Both the position numbers and the translations under genes were made by a program. The notes beneath the pieces are model-generated. The model had not been told where the DNA came from. It saw only the letters and a list, made by a program, of their open reading frames with translations, and made no database searches. From Gavia stellata (Eukaryota; Chordata; Aves; Gaviiformes; Gaviidae), in assembly GCF_030936135.1 (NCBI RefSeq), contig NC_082599.1:62966551-63030550 (forward strand): 64,000 nucleotides of DNA. The letters are read 5' to 3'. Below are positions 20,720 through 31,870 of this stretch, piece by piece. The number at the start of each line of letters is the position of its first letter. The stretch's first letter is position 1.

Positions 20720-21565
20720 TGTCGTGGATGGCGTGATAGATGCACTGTGCTCCTAAGAGAGAAGCAGCAATATGTTTATTGATATCAAACCTTGTTAAAT
20801 CTCTGTTTCACAGTAAATGTGACAGTGGTTTAACACGATTCGATGGCAAGGGACACTTGATTATTTACTGCATAGAGGACAGGGTCAGACAGAACTGTTA
20901 GGGAGACCCTCCCGCTGACTCACGAGGTTCAGAGAGGACCCCCTTTGCATTCTAAACTCCTTCCCTTGGAGGAGTCTAGGTGCGGCTGGATCCAAACTTA
21001 GTCTTGGACTTGGTCAACGTTTTATGTCTAAAGGATTATATGTGCACAAGCAATCAAAGATATAATCTTAGTGAAGCTTACAGAGTTTAGCAAGCTATTA
21101 GTCACTTACCGAGGATCTGCTGTGGCAAGGACTCTCTCAACACCGAGGCATAAGGGAACTCTGCGGCAGGCGTAACCTTGGGAGGCGTCCCTACTCAAGG
21201 GGAGATCCCGTCGTGCAGCCCGCTGCCGTGCAGGAGAGCTCAAAGGTCTCTTGGGCTGCTCACTATTTATGGGGGTAAGATGACTGACTCCTAGTCATAT
21301 TTGCATACCGACCACAGAGATCTTAGTTTCTTTCTTCCAGATTTGGCTTGAGTGGGACTTTGACCAGCACTGTGGTTAGGTGGGCGCATTGCCCACATCA
21401 GCCCTTGGCTATTGTGTTGTTATCTGTCTCCCGAATCCACTTTGAGCCGGATGCAGCCATCACGACCAGACGCAGCCATCACGGCCGCCACTGGTGGTTA
21501 TCGCTCGAGCATGGTTAAGGGGGATAAAGGTCAGGTTGTGGAGGTGGGCTAAGCACACAATGTCA
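20720..21565 (-). mobile_element. Solo LTR inserted in CR1, probably minus orientation
   Basis: CR1 reads QVMD before this segment and SPTGAGAILDLTVTNA after it, so 846 bp were inserted. On the minus strand there is a TATA box (CATAAATAG, near 21272) and, about 490 bp further, an AATAAA (near 20780). Its ends read TGTCG and TGTCA, and the target-site duplication is not clear (possibly CAGC). Confidence 0.6.
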
Positions 21566-23310
21566 CCCAGCCCCACTGGAGCGGGTGCGATACTGGACCT
21601 GACGGTCACCAATGCAATTGAGCTAAGTGGTGACGTTAAGAGTGGAGGCAGCCTGGGCTGCGGTGATCATGCACTGGTGGAGTTCACAGTCCTGAGGGAT
21701 GTGGGTCAGGCAAAGAGTAAAGTCAGGACCTTGAATTTTAGGAAAGCAAACTTCCAGCTGTTCAAGGAGTGAGCCAATAGGAGCCCCTGGGAAACTGCCC
21801 TCAAGGGCAAGGGAGCAGGACAGAGCTGGCAGATCTTTAAGGACGCTTTCCAGAGAGTGCAAGAGCTCTCGATCTTCAGGTGTAAGAAATGAGGAAAGGA
21901 AGGCATGGCTGAGTTGAGACCGGCTGGTCAAACTAAAGGGCAAGAAGGAAATGCACAGGCAGTGGAAGCAGGGACAGGTATCCTGGGAAGAGTATAGGGA
22001 CGCTGCCCGGTTGTGCAGGGATGGGGTCAGGAAGGCCAAGGTGTGGCTGGAGCTGAACTTGGCCAGGGACACAGAGAATAGTAAGAAGGGCTTCTACAGG
22101 TATGTCAGCCAGAAAAGGAAGGTCCAAGAAAGCGTACCCCCCTGATGAACACGACTGGGAAACTGGTAACAACGCATGAGGAGAAGGCTGAGGTACTCAG
22201 CAACTGTTTTGCCTCAGTCTTCACGGGCAACTTCTCTTCCCACACCTCTCGAGTGGATGGACCGCAAGACAGGGACTGAGGGAGCAAAGTCGCTCCCACT
22301 GTAAGGGAAGATCAGGTTTGTGACCCCCTGAGGAACCTGGACGTACATAAGTCTATGGGACCTGACGAGATGCATCCCGGAGTCCTGAGGGAATGGGCTG
22401 ATGTAGTTGCCAAGCCACTCTCCATACTGTTTGAAAAGTCACGGCAGCCAGGTGAAGTCCCTGGTGACTGGGAAAAGGGAAACATTGCACCCATTTTTAA
22501 AATGGACAGGAAGGAGGATGCTGGGAATGACTGACCTGTCAGCCTCACCTGTGTGCCTGGGAAGATCATGGAACAGATCCTCCTAGAAGCTATGCTAAGG
22601 CACATGGAGGGCAGGGAGGCGATTCGAGACAGCCAGCATGGCTTCACCAAGGGCAAGTCTTGCCTGACCAACTTAGTGGCCTTCTATGACGGAGTGACTA
22701 CAGCAGCGGACAAGGGAAGAGCTCTGGATGTCATCTACCTGGACTTCTGTAAGGCCTTTGACACAGTCCCCCACAACATCCTTCTCTCTGAATTGGACTG
22801 TCCGGTGGATGAGGAATTGGTTGGATGGTCGCATCCAGAGGGCAGTGGTCAACAGCTCAATGTCCGGATGGAGATCAGTGACAAGCGGTGTCCCTCAGGG
22901 GTCCATACTGGGACCAGTGCAGTTTAATATCTTCATCAATGACGTAGACAGTGGGATCAAGTGCACCCTCGGCAAGTTTACAGATGACACCAAGCTCAGT
23001 GGTGCAGATGACACGCCAGAGGGATGGGATGCCATTCAGAGGGACCTGGACAAGCTTGAGAAGCGGGTCCATGCGAATTTCATGAGGTTCAACAAGGCCA
23101 AGTGCAAGGTCCTGCACCTGTGTCGGGGCAATGCCCGGTATCAATACAGGCTGGGGGATGAATGGATTGAGAGCAGCCCTGCAGGGAAGGACTTGGGGGT
23201 ACTGGTGGACGGAAAGCTGGACATGAGCTGGCAATGTGCGCTCACAGCCCAAAAGCCAGCTGTATCCTGGGCTAGATCAAAAGCAGCATGGCCAGCAGGT
23301 CAAGGGAGGT
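21566..23310 (+). mobile_element. CR1 LINE continuation (reverse transcriptase)
   Basis: Contains [35 protein letters not shown] and [12 protein letters not shown] (catalytic box, with Thr in place of the usual Ala), then [18 protein letters not shown]. There are frameshifts, for example near 22880, so it is inactive. The 3' end of CR1 is missing: at about 23310-23330 it runs directly into the 146-bp satellite. Confidence 0.9.
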
Positions 23311-23329
23311 GATTCTGCCCATCCACTCT

Positions 23330-24460
23330 GCTCTCCAAAAGAGGAAAAACCATCTTGGGTAGATTCCTTGGAGGAGTATGGGGCTGCTACCCTGGGTCTC
23401 AGGTCCCTAAAGCACACGTGAAAAAACTCCTGGAGATGCCTGGGAGTCGTCTTGGGCAGATCCTGGAGGAGAGAGTTTCACCCAAAGGACAAAAATATAC
23501 TCTGGGTGCTTCCTTCGAGGAGTCTGGAGCTGCTACCCAGGATCTCAGGTCCTTGAAGCAGTGGTCAGAAGACTCCAGAAATTGCTTTGGAGGAATCTGG
23601 GGTGGACCCGGAGGAGGGAACTTCCTCTAAAGAAGAAAAAACATCTCGTGAATCTTTGTTGGCAGAGTCTGGGGCTGCTACCTGGGATCTCACGTCACTA
23701 CATCAGAGGTCAAAAGACTCCAGGACATGCCTGGTAGCAGTCTCGGGTGGATCACAGAGGAGAGAGTTTCCTCCAAAAGAGGGAAAAACTTCTTGGGTAT
23801 CTTCCTTGGAGGAGTCCAGGACTGCTACGCAGGATCTCACATCACTAAATCAGACGTCAAAACACTCCAGGAGATGCCTGGTAGCAGTCTCGGGTGGATC
23901 ACAGAGGAGAGAGTTTCCTCCAAAGGAGAAAAATATACTTGGGAAGCTGCCTTGGAGGAGTCTGGGACTGCTACCGGGGAACTAATGTCCCTAAAGTATA
24001 TCTCCAAACACTCTGGGATCTTCCTGAGAGGAGTCTAGGGTGGATCCCAGGGGAGAGATCTTCCTTTTAAAAGAGAAAAATCATCTCAGGAAGCTTCCTT
24101 GGAGGAGTCTGGGGATGCAACCTGGAATCACAGGTCCCTGAAGCAGAGGTCCAAACACTCTGGGAGATGCCTGGGAGGAGTCTCGGGTTCATCCTGGTGG
24201 AGAGTGCTTCCTCCAAAAGAGGAAAAGCTTTTCGGGTAGCTTCCTTGGAGGAGTCTGGGACAGCTACCCGGGATCTCATGTCCCTGAAGCAGAGGTCAAA
24301 AGGCTCTGGGAGATGCCTGGGAGGAGTCTCGGGTTCATCCTGGTGGAGAGTGCTTCCTCCAAAAGAGGAAAAGCTTTTCGGGTAGCTTCCTTGGAGGAGT
24401 CTGGGGCTGCTACCTGGGATCTCATGTCCCTAAAGAAGAGGTCAAAAGACTCCGCGTGAT
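23330..24460. repeat. 146-bp tandem satellite array, about eight units
   Basis: The landmark CTGCTAC (or its variant) occurs at 23384, 23530, 23675, 23822, 23968, 24115, 24261 and 24407, giving spacings of 145-147 bp. Units share GGAGTCTGGGGCTGCTACC, TCTCAGGTCCCTAAAGCAGAGGTCAAAAG and GGAGAGAGTTTCCTCCAAAAGAG segments but differ by roughly 10-25%. Open frames through it are not conserved between units, so it is not a protein repeat. Confidence 0.9.
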
Positions 24461-27400
24461 GCCTGGAGAACTCCTGAGGAGGAGGAGGATTACGATGAGT
24501 TCTGAGGAGAAGGAGAAGGGGGAGGAAGAGGAGAAAAACTCCTGAGGAGGAAGAAGAAGAGGAGGAGGAGGACAAGGACACCTGAGGGCATGGAGGGCTC
24601 CAGGAAAAAGGAGGAGAAGAAGGACTCCTGAGGCGGAAGCAGAGGAGGAGGAAGAGGACGATGAGGAAGAGGATAACTCCTGAGGATGAGGAGGAGGATT
24701 TCTGAGGAGGAGTATGAAAGGGAAACCTGAAGACAAGGACTCCAATAGAGGAGGAGGAGGATGGGGAAGACTCCTTAAGATGAGGAGGAGGACTCAAGAG
24801 GAAAAGGACTGTGGAGGAGGAGGAGGATGACAATGACGGCAACTCCATAGGAGGAGAAGGACTCGTGAGGAAGAGGACTCTAGAGGAGGAAGAGGAGGAC
24901 ACCTGAGGAGAAGACCTCCTATAGATGAGATGGAGGAGGACACCATAGGAAGAGGAGGACTCATGAGGAAGGGGAAAAGGAGTCTAGAGGAGGAGGAGGA
25001 GGAAAACTCCTGAGGAGATGGAGGAGGAAGAGGAGGAGGACTCCTGAGGAGGAGAATCGAGACAAAGAATTGAGTCCTGAGGAGTAGGAGGAGGAGGAGG
25101 ACGACACCTCTAGAGTAGAAGGAGCACTCATGAGGATGAGGACTCCTGGGGAGCATAAGGCCAGCTGAGGAGGAAGAGGAGGTGGACTCCTGAGGAAGAA
25201 GAGAAGGAGTCCTCCTCTTGAGGAGGAGGTTTCCTTAGCAGGAAGAGGAGGACACCTGAGGAAGAGAAAGAGAAGGAAGACTCCTGAAGAGGAGTACTCC
25301 TGAGGAGGATGAGGACTCCTGAAGAGGAGAATTCTGTACAAGGAGTCCTGAGTAGGAGAAGGAGGACGATATCTGAGGAGGAGGAGGAATAAGAAGAGAA
25401 TGACGAGGAAGAAGATAACTCCTGAGGATGAGGACGACTCCCAAGAAGGACAATCTAGAAAAGGAGGAGTCCTGAGTAGGAGCAGGAGGAAGGCTCCTGA
25501 GGAGGACGACTTCTATCGAGTAGAAGAAGCACTCATGAGGACAAGCGGGAGGACTCCTGAGGATGATAAGGCCTCCTGAGGAGGAGGAGAACTCTTGAGG
25601 AGAAAGAAGGAGTGGACTCCTGAGGAGGACGAGGAGGAGGATTCCTTAGGGGGAAGAGGTAAACACCTGAGGAGGGTGTGAAGGAGGACTTCAGAGGAGG
25701 AGGCGGCGGAGGAGGAGGAAGAGGAAGAGGACTCCTGAGGAGGAGGAAGATAAGGAGGAGTTCTGAGGAGGAGTACTCCTGAGGAAGAGCAGCACTCCTG
25801 AGGAGGAGAACTCTGAAGAAGGAGGCATCCTGTGGAGGAGGAGGAGGAGAAGAAAGAGGAGGACTCCTGAGGAGGAAGAGAAGGAGAAGGACTCCTGAGG
25901 AAGTGAAGGAGGAATCCTGAGGAGGAGGAAGAGATGGACTCCTGAGGAGGAAGAGGTAGAGGAGGAGGACTCCTGAATAGAAGGACTCCTCTAGGAGGAA
26001 GAGGAGGACTCGAGAAGAGGAGAACTCTGAAGGAGGAGGAGTCCTGAGGAGGAGAAGGAGGGGAACTCCTGATGAAGAGGTGTAAAACTCCTGGACAGGA
26101 AGAGAACTTCTGAGGACTCCTGAGGAGGAGGAGGAAGAGAAGGAGGAGGACTCCTGAAGAGCAGGACTTCGGAGTAGGTGAAGGAGGACTCCTGAAGAGG
26201 AGGACTCCTGAGGAGGACGAGGACTCCTGAGGAGGAGAATTCTGTAGAAGAAGGAATCCTGAATAGGAGAAGGAGGAGGATTCCTGAGGAGGAGGAGGAG
26301 GAAGACGATGCCTTAGGAGAAGAAGGAGGAAGAGGAGAAGGACTCCTGAGGAGGAGGAGGACTCCTGAGGAGGAGAATCTAGACAAGAAGTGCTGAGGAG
26401 GAGGAAGGGTCCTGAGGAGGATGACTCGTATGGAGTAGAAGGAGCACACATGAGGATGAGCGGGAGCACTCCTGAGGAGGATGAGGAGAACTCTTGAGGA
26501 GAAAGAAGGAGTGGTCTCCTGAGGAGGAAGAGAAGGAGAAGGACTCCCGAGGAGGAAGAGGAGGAGAAGGACTCCTAGGAGTTGAAGGATGAATCCTGAG
26601 GAGCAGAAAGAGATGGTCTCCTGAGAAGGAGGAGGAGGAGTCCTGAGGAGAAGAACTCTTTTGAAGGAGGAGTCCTGAGGAGGAGAAAGAGGGGAAGTCC
26701 TGATGAAGAAGTGGAAAATTCCTGAATAGGAAGAGAACTTCTGAGGAGGACATAGGAGGACTCCTGAAGAGGAGGAAGAGAAGGAGGAGGACTCCTGAAG
26801 AGGAGGACTTCTGAGTAGGTGAAGGAGGACTCCTGAGGAGGAGGAATAGAAGGAGGACTCCTGAAGAGGAGTACTCCTGAGGAGGACAAGGACTCCTGAG
26901 GAGAATTCTGTACAAGAAGGAGTCTTGAGTAGGAGAAGGGGGATTCCTGATGATGATGAGGAAGAAGACGACTCCTTAGGAGAAGAAGGAGGAAGAGGAC
27001 GAGGACTCCTGAGGAGGACGAGGACTCCTGAGGAGAATTCTGTACAAGAAGGAGTCTTGAGTAGGAGAAGGGGGATTCCTGATGATGATGAGGAAGAAGA
27101 CGACTCCTTAGGAGAAGAAGGAGGAAGAGGACGAGGACTCCTGAGGAGGACGAGGACTCCTGAGGAGAATTCTGTACAAGAAGGAGACCTGAGTAGGAGA
27201 AGGATGAGGATTCCTGAGGAAGAGGAGGAGGAATAAGAATATTCCGTAGGAGAAGAAAGAGGAAGAGGAGGAGAAGGAGGAGGACTCCTGAGGAGGAGAA
27301 CCTAGACAAAGAGAAGTCCTGAGTAGGAGGAGGAGAAAAGGGTCCTGAGGAGGACGACTCGTATAGAGCAGAAGGAGCACTCATGAGGACAAGCGGGAGG

Positions 27401-28120
27401 ACTCCTGAGGAGGATAAGGTCTTCGGAGGAGGAGGAGAACTCTTGAGGAGAAAGAGGGAGTGGACACCTGAGGAGGGCGGGGAGGAGAATTCCTTAGGGG
27501 GAAGAGGTAAAGTCCAGAGGAGGAGGTGAAGGAGGACTTCTGAGGAGGAGGAGGTGGAGGAGGAAGAGGACTCCTGAGGGGGAGGAAGATAAGGAGGAGT
27601 TCTGAGGAGGAGTACTCCTGAGGAAGAGCAGCACTCCTGAGGAGGAGAACTCTGAGGAAGGAGGCATCCTGTGTAGGAGGAGAAGTCCTGAAGAGGAGGA
27701 CACCTGAGAAGGGGGAGGAGGAGGAAGAGAAGGAGGACTCCTGAGGAGTTGAAGGAGGAATCCTGAGGAGGAGGAAGAGATGGACTCCTGAGGAAGAGGA
27801 GGACTCCTGAGGAGGACTCCTGTAGGTGGAAGAGAAGGACTCCTGAGAGGAACTCTGTTGAAGTCCTGAGGAGAAGTCCTGAGGAGGTGGAGGAGGGGAA
27901 GTCCTGATGAAGAGGTGGAGAACTCCTGAATGGGAAGAGAACTTCTGAGGAGGACATAGGAGGACTCCTGAGGAGGAGGACTGCTATAAAGGAGGAGGAG
28001 GAGCAGGACTCCTGAGGAAGATGAGGACTCCTGAAGAGGAGGAGGAAGAGGAGGACTCCTGAGCACAAGGGCTTGTGAGGAGGAGGAGGAGGAGGAGGAG
28101 GAGGAGGAGGAGGAGAAGTG
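24461..28120. repeat. Purine-rich GGA array with ACTCCTGAGGAGGA core
   Basis: About 3.7 kb of GGA/GAA triplets punctuated by CTCCTGAGGAG, which is nearly palindromic. Higher-order structure is visible: the phrase AGCGGGAGGACTCCTGAGGA (or a variant) recurs at 25544, 26459 and 27392, spaced 915 and 933 bp, in matching context. A 132-bp unit is repeated almost exactly at about 26930-27190. The array ends in an uninterrupted (GGA)n run at about 28074-28115. Long minus-strand frames rich in Pro, Ser, Gln and Leu run across it but follow from its composition. Confidence 0.9.
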
Positions 28121-28760
28121 GAAGAGGAGGAGGAGAGGGGGCAGGAGGCATCCTGCGGAGGGGGAGGACTCTGGATAGTCACGCCGTCGATGATGCAGTC
28201 GTTACCCAGCGCTCCTCCAGTGACGGGTGGCAGCGGCAGAGCCGCGGCAGAGGCCGTGTCTCGGTGCCGGTCCCGCTGCCGCACACGGCCCCTCCTCCCG
28301 GCGCACTTCGCTCCGTGGCGGCGGGCAGCAGCCCCGCTGGAGCGTGTCCCTGCGGGAGCCCCCGCCCCGCAGCTCCCCGCCCCTCCGCCCCTCCGCCCCG
28401 CGGCCCGGCCCGGCTCCGTCCCCGTCCCCGTCCCCGTCCCCGTCCCCCCGCCGCCCCGTTCTCCCCCGGCCCCGCTCCCCGCCGGGCCGCGCTGCCGGGG
28501 CTCCCCGCGGCGGGGGCGGAGCCGGCCTGAGCGGCGGCTCATGAATATTCAGCAGCTGCAGCTCGGGTTCAGAGCAGAACGGGTCTGCGGAGGGAAGAGC
28601 TGCCGGGTCCCGCTGGGTGAGCCGCCGTGCCGGGCTGGAGCAGCACCGCAGTGCCGGCAGAGCTCTGCTCCCTGGCTGCCTCCTGCCCCGCAGCCCGGTC
28701 CCCCAGCAGCGTCCTCTCCCCTCTGCCAGCCTGCTTGCCCTGGGACTGAGCTTGGGCTCA
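28121..28760. promoter_or_regulatory. CpG island with CCGTCC repeats
   Basis: GC- and CpG-rich DNA with a run of CCGTCC-type hexamers at about 28416-28447. A plus-strand ATG at 28542 begins a short frame that reaches a good splice donor (CTGGGTGAGCC, near 28614). It could be a first exon, but no downstream exon or recognisable protein was found. Confidence 0.4.
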
Positions 28761-29512
28761 ACCTTTTGTTCCTCATTAGTGCGTCAGGGGTTTACCGGGG
28801 GTTTTGTTTGTTTGCTTGCTTTTTATCTGCCATGCTCTGTTAAAAAAAAAAACAAAACCCCAAACCCAGACCCTTACTGTAGCTCATTGGATTTCTGGCA
28901 TTAAATTAGGTGGTGTTTTATGGGCTGAACTAAAGGAAGTCTGTAGGATTTCTGCCCAGGAGGGAAGTGACCAGAAAGGACTGTCCTGGTACGCTGCTGC
29001 CAGCCTTCAGTCTAGTGAAATAGCTGGTCGTGGTGTATGTTTGTTGCAAATACTCTGATTTTTAAATAATCAAGATTTGATCATATAGAAAGGTTAAGTT
29101 TGATTAATAAATAAAAGAATAAAATACAAAGGTATAAGTTAGGATTGTTAAGTTTGAAACAATAACCATAGGAACCTCACCAGGGAGTCGCTGTTCCGTA
29201 TTAAGGACCTACTTGTAGCGAGATGGAACGATGAAGAATCGAATAGAGCAGTTTTGTCTGGGTCCCGTAACAATGTGACCTGGCCAGTGATGCTGCTTGG
29301 AAAGTTCCTTACCTTTCCCACCTTGATTCGAATATCAAGAATGCCAATCAATCAATATTAATAGAAACAACCATTGATTGTTTTAAGGATGGCTATTGAT
29401 AGAACAGTATAATCCAGAGAGCGATTAATAAAAATTAAATTACATATATTCTGTATGAAGGTAACTAGATATGATTTATCTGTGATTTAATCATAAACTA
29501 ACTGCTGAACAA
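28761..29512. other. AT-rich sequence, possibly ERV internal remnant
   Basis: No gene is visible. The AT-rich stretch from about 29060 directly precedes an LTR and could be the 3' internal part of that ERV, but no polypurine tract or protein motif supports this. Confidence 0.3.
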
Positions 29513-29955
29513 TGTAGCATTGTGAATAGGTAGGATTTGCTTGTCAAGAGAATGACAAATTGTAGGCCTTGTCGGTAAACCGAGGAAAACTTAGGAAGAT
29601 TCCAAGAATGGAATTTTGCAACCAACCTGAGCCTGCGCAAAGATGGGGTTCGACTAAAGGACACCATGAGGAAGACTATGGCCGACCACCAGAGGACCTT
29701 GGACGACCACCTGTGTCCCTGGAGGCGCATGCGTCACGAGCATTTACATATATTAATGAGTTCTCGGAAATGGTATGAGTATGTTAATTGTTTCTTGGAA
29801 ATGTGATGAATATGTATACTTTGATTGTCTATAACTTTTGTAGCAGAGAAACTAAGCACGCACACGAGGTGGAGCGATCCCCTGTGCGTCCAGCGCTGCA
29901 ATAAAGAAGTGTCTGCTCACCCTCGTACATTGTGTAGGTGAGTTTTTCTATTACA
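29513..29955 (+). mobile_element. LTR, plus orientation
   Basis: It begins TGTAGCATTG and ends TCTATTACA, with a short inverted match (TGTA/TACA). AATAAA at 29900-29905 is followed by a GT-rich stretch, and CTATAAC lies near 29830. I recognise the part around GGTGGAGCGATCCC and CCAGCGCTGCAATAAAG as a common avian LTR. The left boundary is approximate. Confidence 0.55.
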
Positions 29956-31011
29956 GATTTGTAACATGTTTAACAGTGACGTAACCCAAATGCATGTTAA
30001 ATGTACAAGTTTTGCCCTTGTTGCTGATCTGTCTGGGAGATAATTCTCAGGAGGTCATAAACGGTATGTTCTGCTGTGCTTTAAAATAACCTGTCGCCAG
30101 AAATGTCTTCCTTAGTGCCTGCGCAGAGCAAGAACCTCCAGAAGCGAGGGCATGCTGACCCTCGGGCAGCTTCAAAGCAACGAATACTTGTAAATAGGTT
30201 AAAAATCCAGTCCCCTGGTAGCAGCGTGTCTAAGTCCACCTCACTCTCCACATTACTCAGCACTCAGTCAGAAGTTTTTGTGGGTAGGGGTGGATGAAGT
30301 CAATATACTCTAGAGGGAGGTGCTAAAACTGGCCAGGCAGTTTATCTAAATAAATCAAAATTTACCTTTGAATGGAGTGGCATGCCTTTAGATGTGGGGG
30401 TGGGGTGTGTAGTGCTTTTTCCTTCCTTGGTCTGAGCACAGTGTTTCTGAGAGGTGTTTCCACCTGGGGGAGGGAAACTCATCCAACAGCCATCATCAGC
30501 CTCAGGGCTTGTGGTCCTTGATGGAGGCCTAAGTGCTTGGGATAGCTTTAGTTGTGTGGTGCTTCTCATTCTGCTCCCAGCTTTTCCCATTAATGTTTGC
30601 TCTTTGGTTAATTTGTCTGTACAGTGTTTAGTAAACATTCTCCATTCAGAGCTCTGAGTCCCCCTTTTTTTTTTTTTTTTTTTTTCTTAAAGGCAGGTAA
30701 ACTACATGTGCCTTTCTTTGAAACCCCATGAATAGCTCTGGAGTTTACCTTGGGGGCAGGGAAAATAGGGACCCTTTAGAGTAGAGAAGAGAATTTAATA
30801 GGGGAAGCACTTCAGTGATATGCTGCTTGTGAGGAGGAAAGTACCTGCTTCAACTTCTTTTGGTAGCTTCTGCATTGTTTAGCAAGGACTACTTAAAAGA
30901 CTGACTACTTCAGCGAAAGAAGAAGAAATCACTTCTGATTTCTGTGTCTGACTGAAAGAACTAACCTGAACATACAGAAAACTGATGTGAAGAGCCATTT
31001 TTGTCATTATT
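29956..31011. other. Unassigned non-coding sequence
   Basis: No gene is recognised. A run of about 20 T occurs near 30666-30686. Confidence 0.4.
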
Positions 31012-31870
31012 GGGTCATCAGTGGTGGCCTTTGTATAAATTGGATGATGAGGAGAAATGGCCCTTTAATGCAACCTTGAATTATACCTTGTTGCAATTGA
31101 TGTTGTTTTTGAGGGGGAGCCGGTACCACGTTTCCCGGATGGGGGGAAGCAGGGAAACGTCCCCGTGGCCTCCCCCGGCTGGGGATGGAGCTGGAGCCCA
31201 AAAAAACTGCTGTGACGAGGCCCGAGCGCGGTGCTGCGTGGTGTGTGCCCCAACCAGCGCCCAAGGGGGCCCCTCCCGCCTCAACGGTGCTTCTCGGAGG
31301 CAGCAGCCCCGCTGCTCAGAATGGCAGAGAAAGGGCAGACCCCGTCCTTGATTTTATTTTCTCAAGATGAAACCTATCAACCAAGCTTTAACACCTACGG
31401 ATGATGGTTTTGTAACGGCAAAGGGAGCTACTGGCCAAAGTGAAAAGGGGTATTTTTAAAAACCCTCTTTAATTTAGATTGGGAAAACAATTGGGAATAC
31501 ACAAATTCTTATCTGTGCCTAACTCACCAAAACCTCTGTTGGGGCGAGACTTATTGGAACAACTAAAAGTGGAGATAAAATTTGAGAAAGGAAAAGTAGA
31601 ACTTCGAGTGGGGATGACCAGCTAATTGAACTTCTGAGTCTGGCCCTCAGAGATACTCCTGTTAGCTCAGAAGTACCTGAGGAAATCCAGAACCAAGTAT
31701 ATCCAGGGGTATGGGCCTCAGAAATACCAGGAAAAGCGAAAAATGCCTCCCCAGTAATGGTCAGGCTCAAATCAGGGGCGCGGCCTGTAAGAATTAAGCA
31801 ATATCCCCTCAGAACTGAAGGTAGGGAAGGAATCTGACCAGTAATCAACCGATTATCAAATAGAGTAAGA
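31012..31870 (+). mobile_element. ERV fragment (gag to start of reverse transcriptase)
   Basis: The first 550 bp closely match 15905-16480 of the other ERV. The frame from 31001 includes WWPLYKLDDEEKWPFN (gag-like). From about 31590 it continues into a region with VWASEIPGKAKNASPV and PVRIKQYPLR, the start of a retroviral reverse transcriptase, with stops. No LTR is seen on either side, so it is an isolated, truncated fragment. Confidence 0.7.

Noticed and set aside
23355-24385. Repeated frames through the 146-bp satellite
   Set aside because: 146 is not a multiple of three, so the frame shifts at each unit and cannot encode a repeat protein.
24461-28120. Possible CRISPR-like array because of regular short repeats
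   Set aside because: There are no constant-length unique spacers. The repeats are degenerate simple sequence in a vertebrate genome.
28160-28203. Protein-like minus-strand phrase NDCIIDGVTIQ near 28160-28215
   Set aside because: It is only about 15 residues, without flanking exon signals or a recognised family.
26575-28542. A 655-codon minus frame rich in Pro, Ser, Gln and Leu
   Set aside because: It translates the GGA/CTCC array. Sequence changes between repeat units do not preserve codons, and there is no start context or domain.
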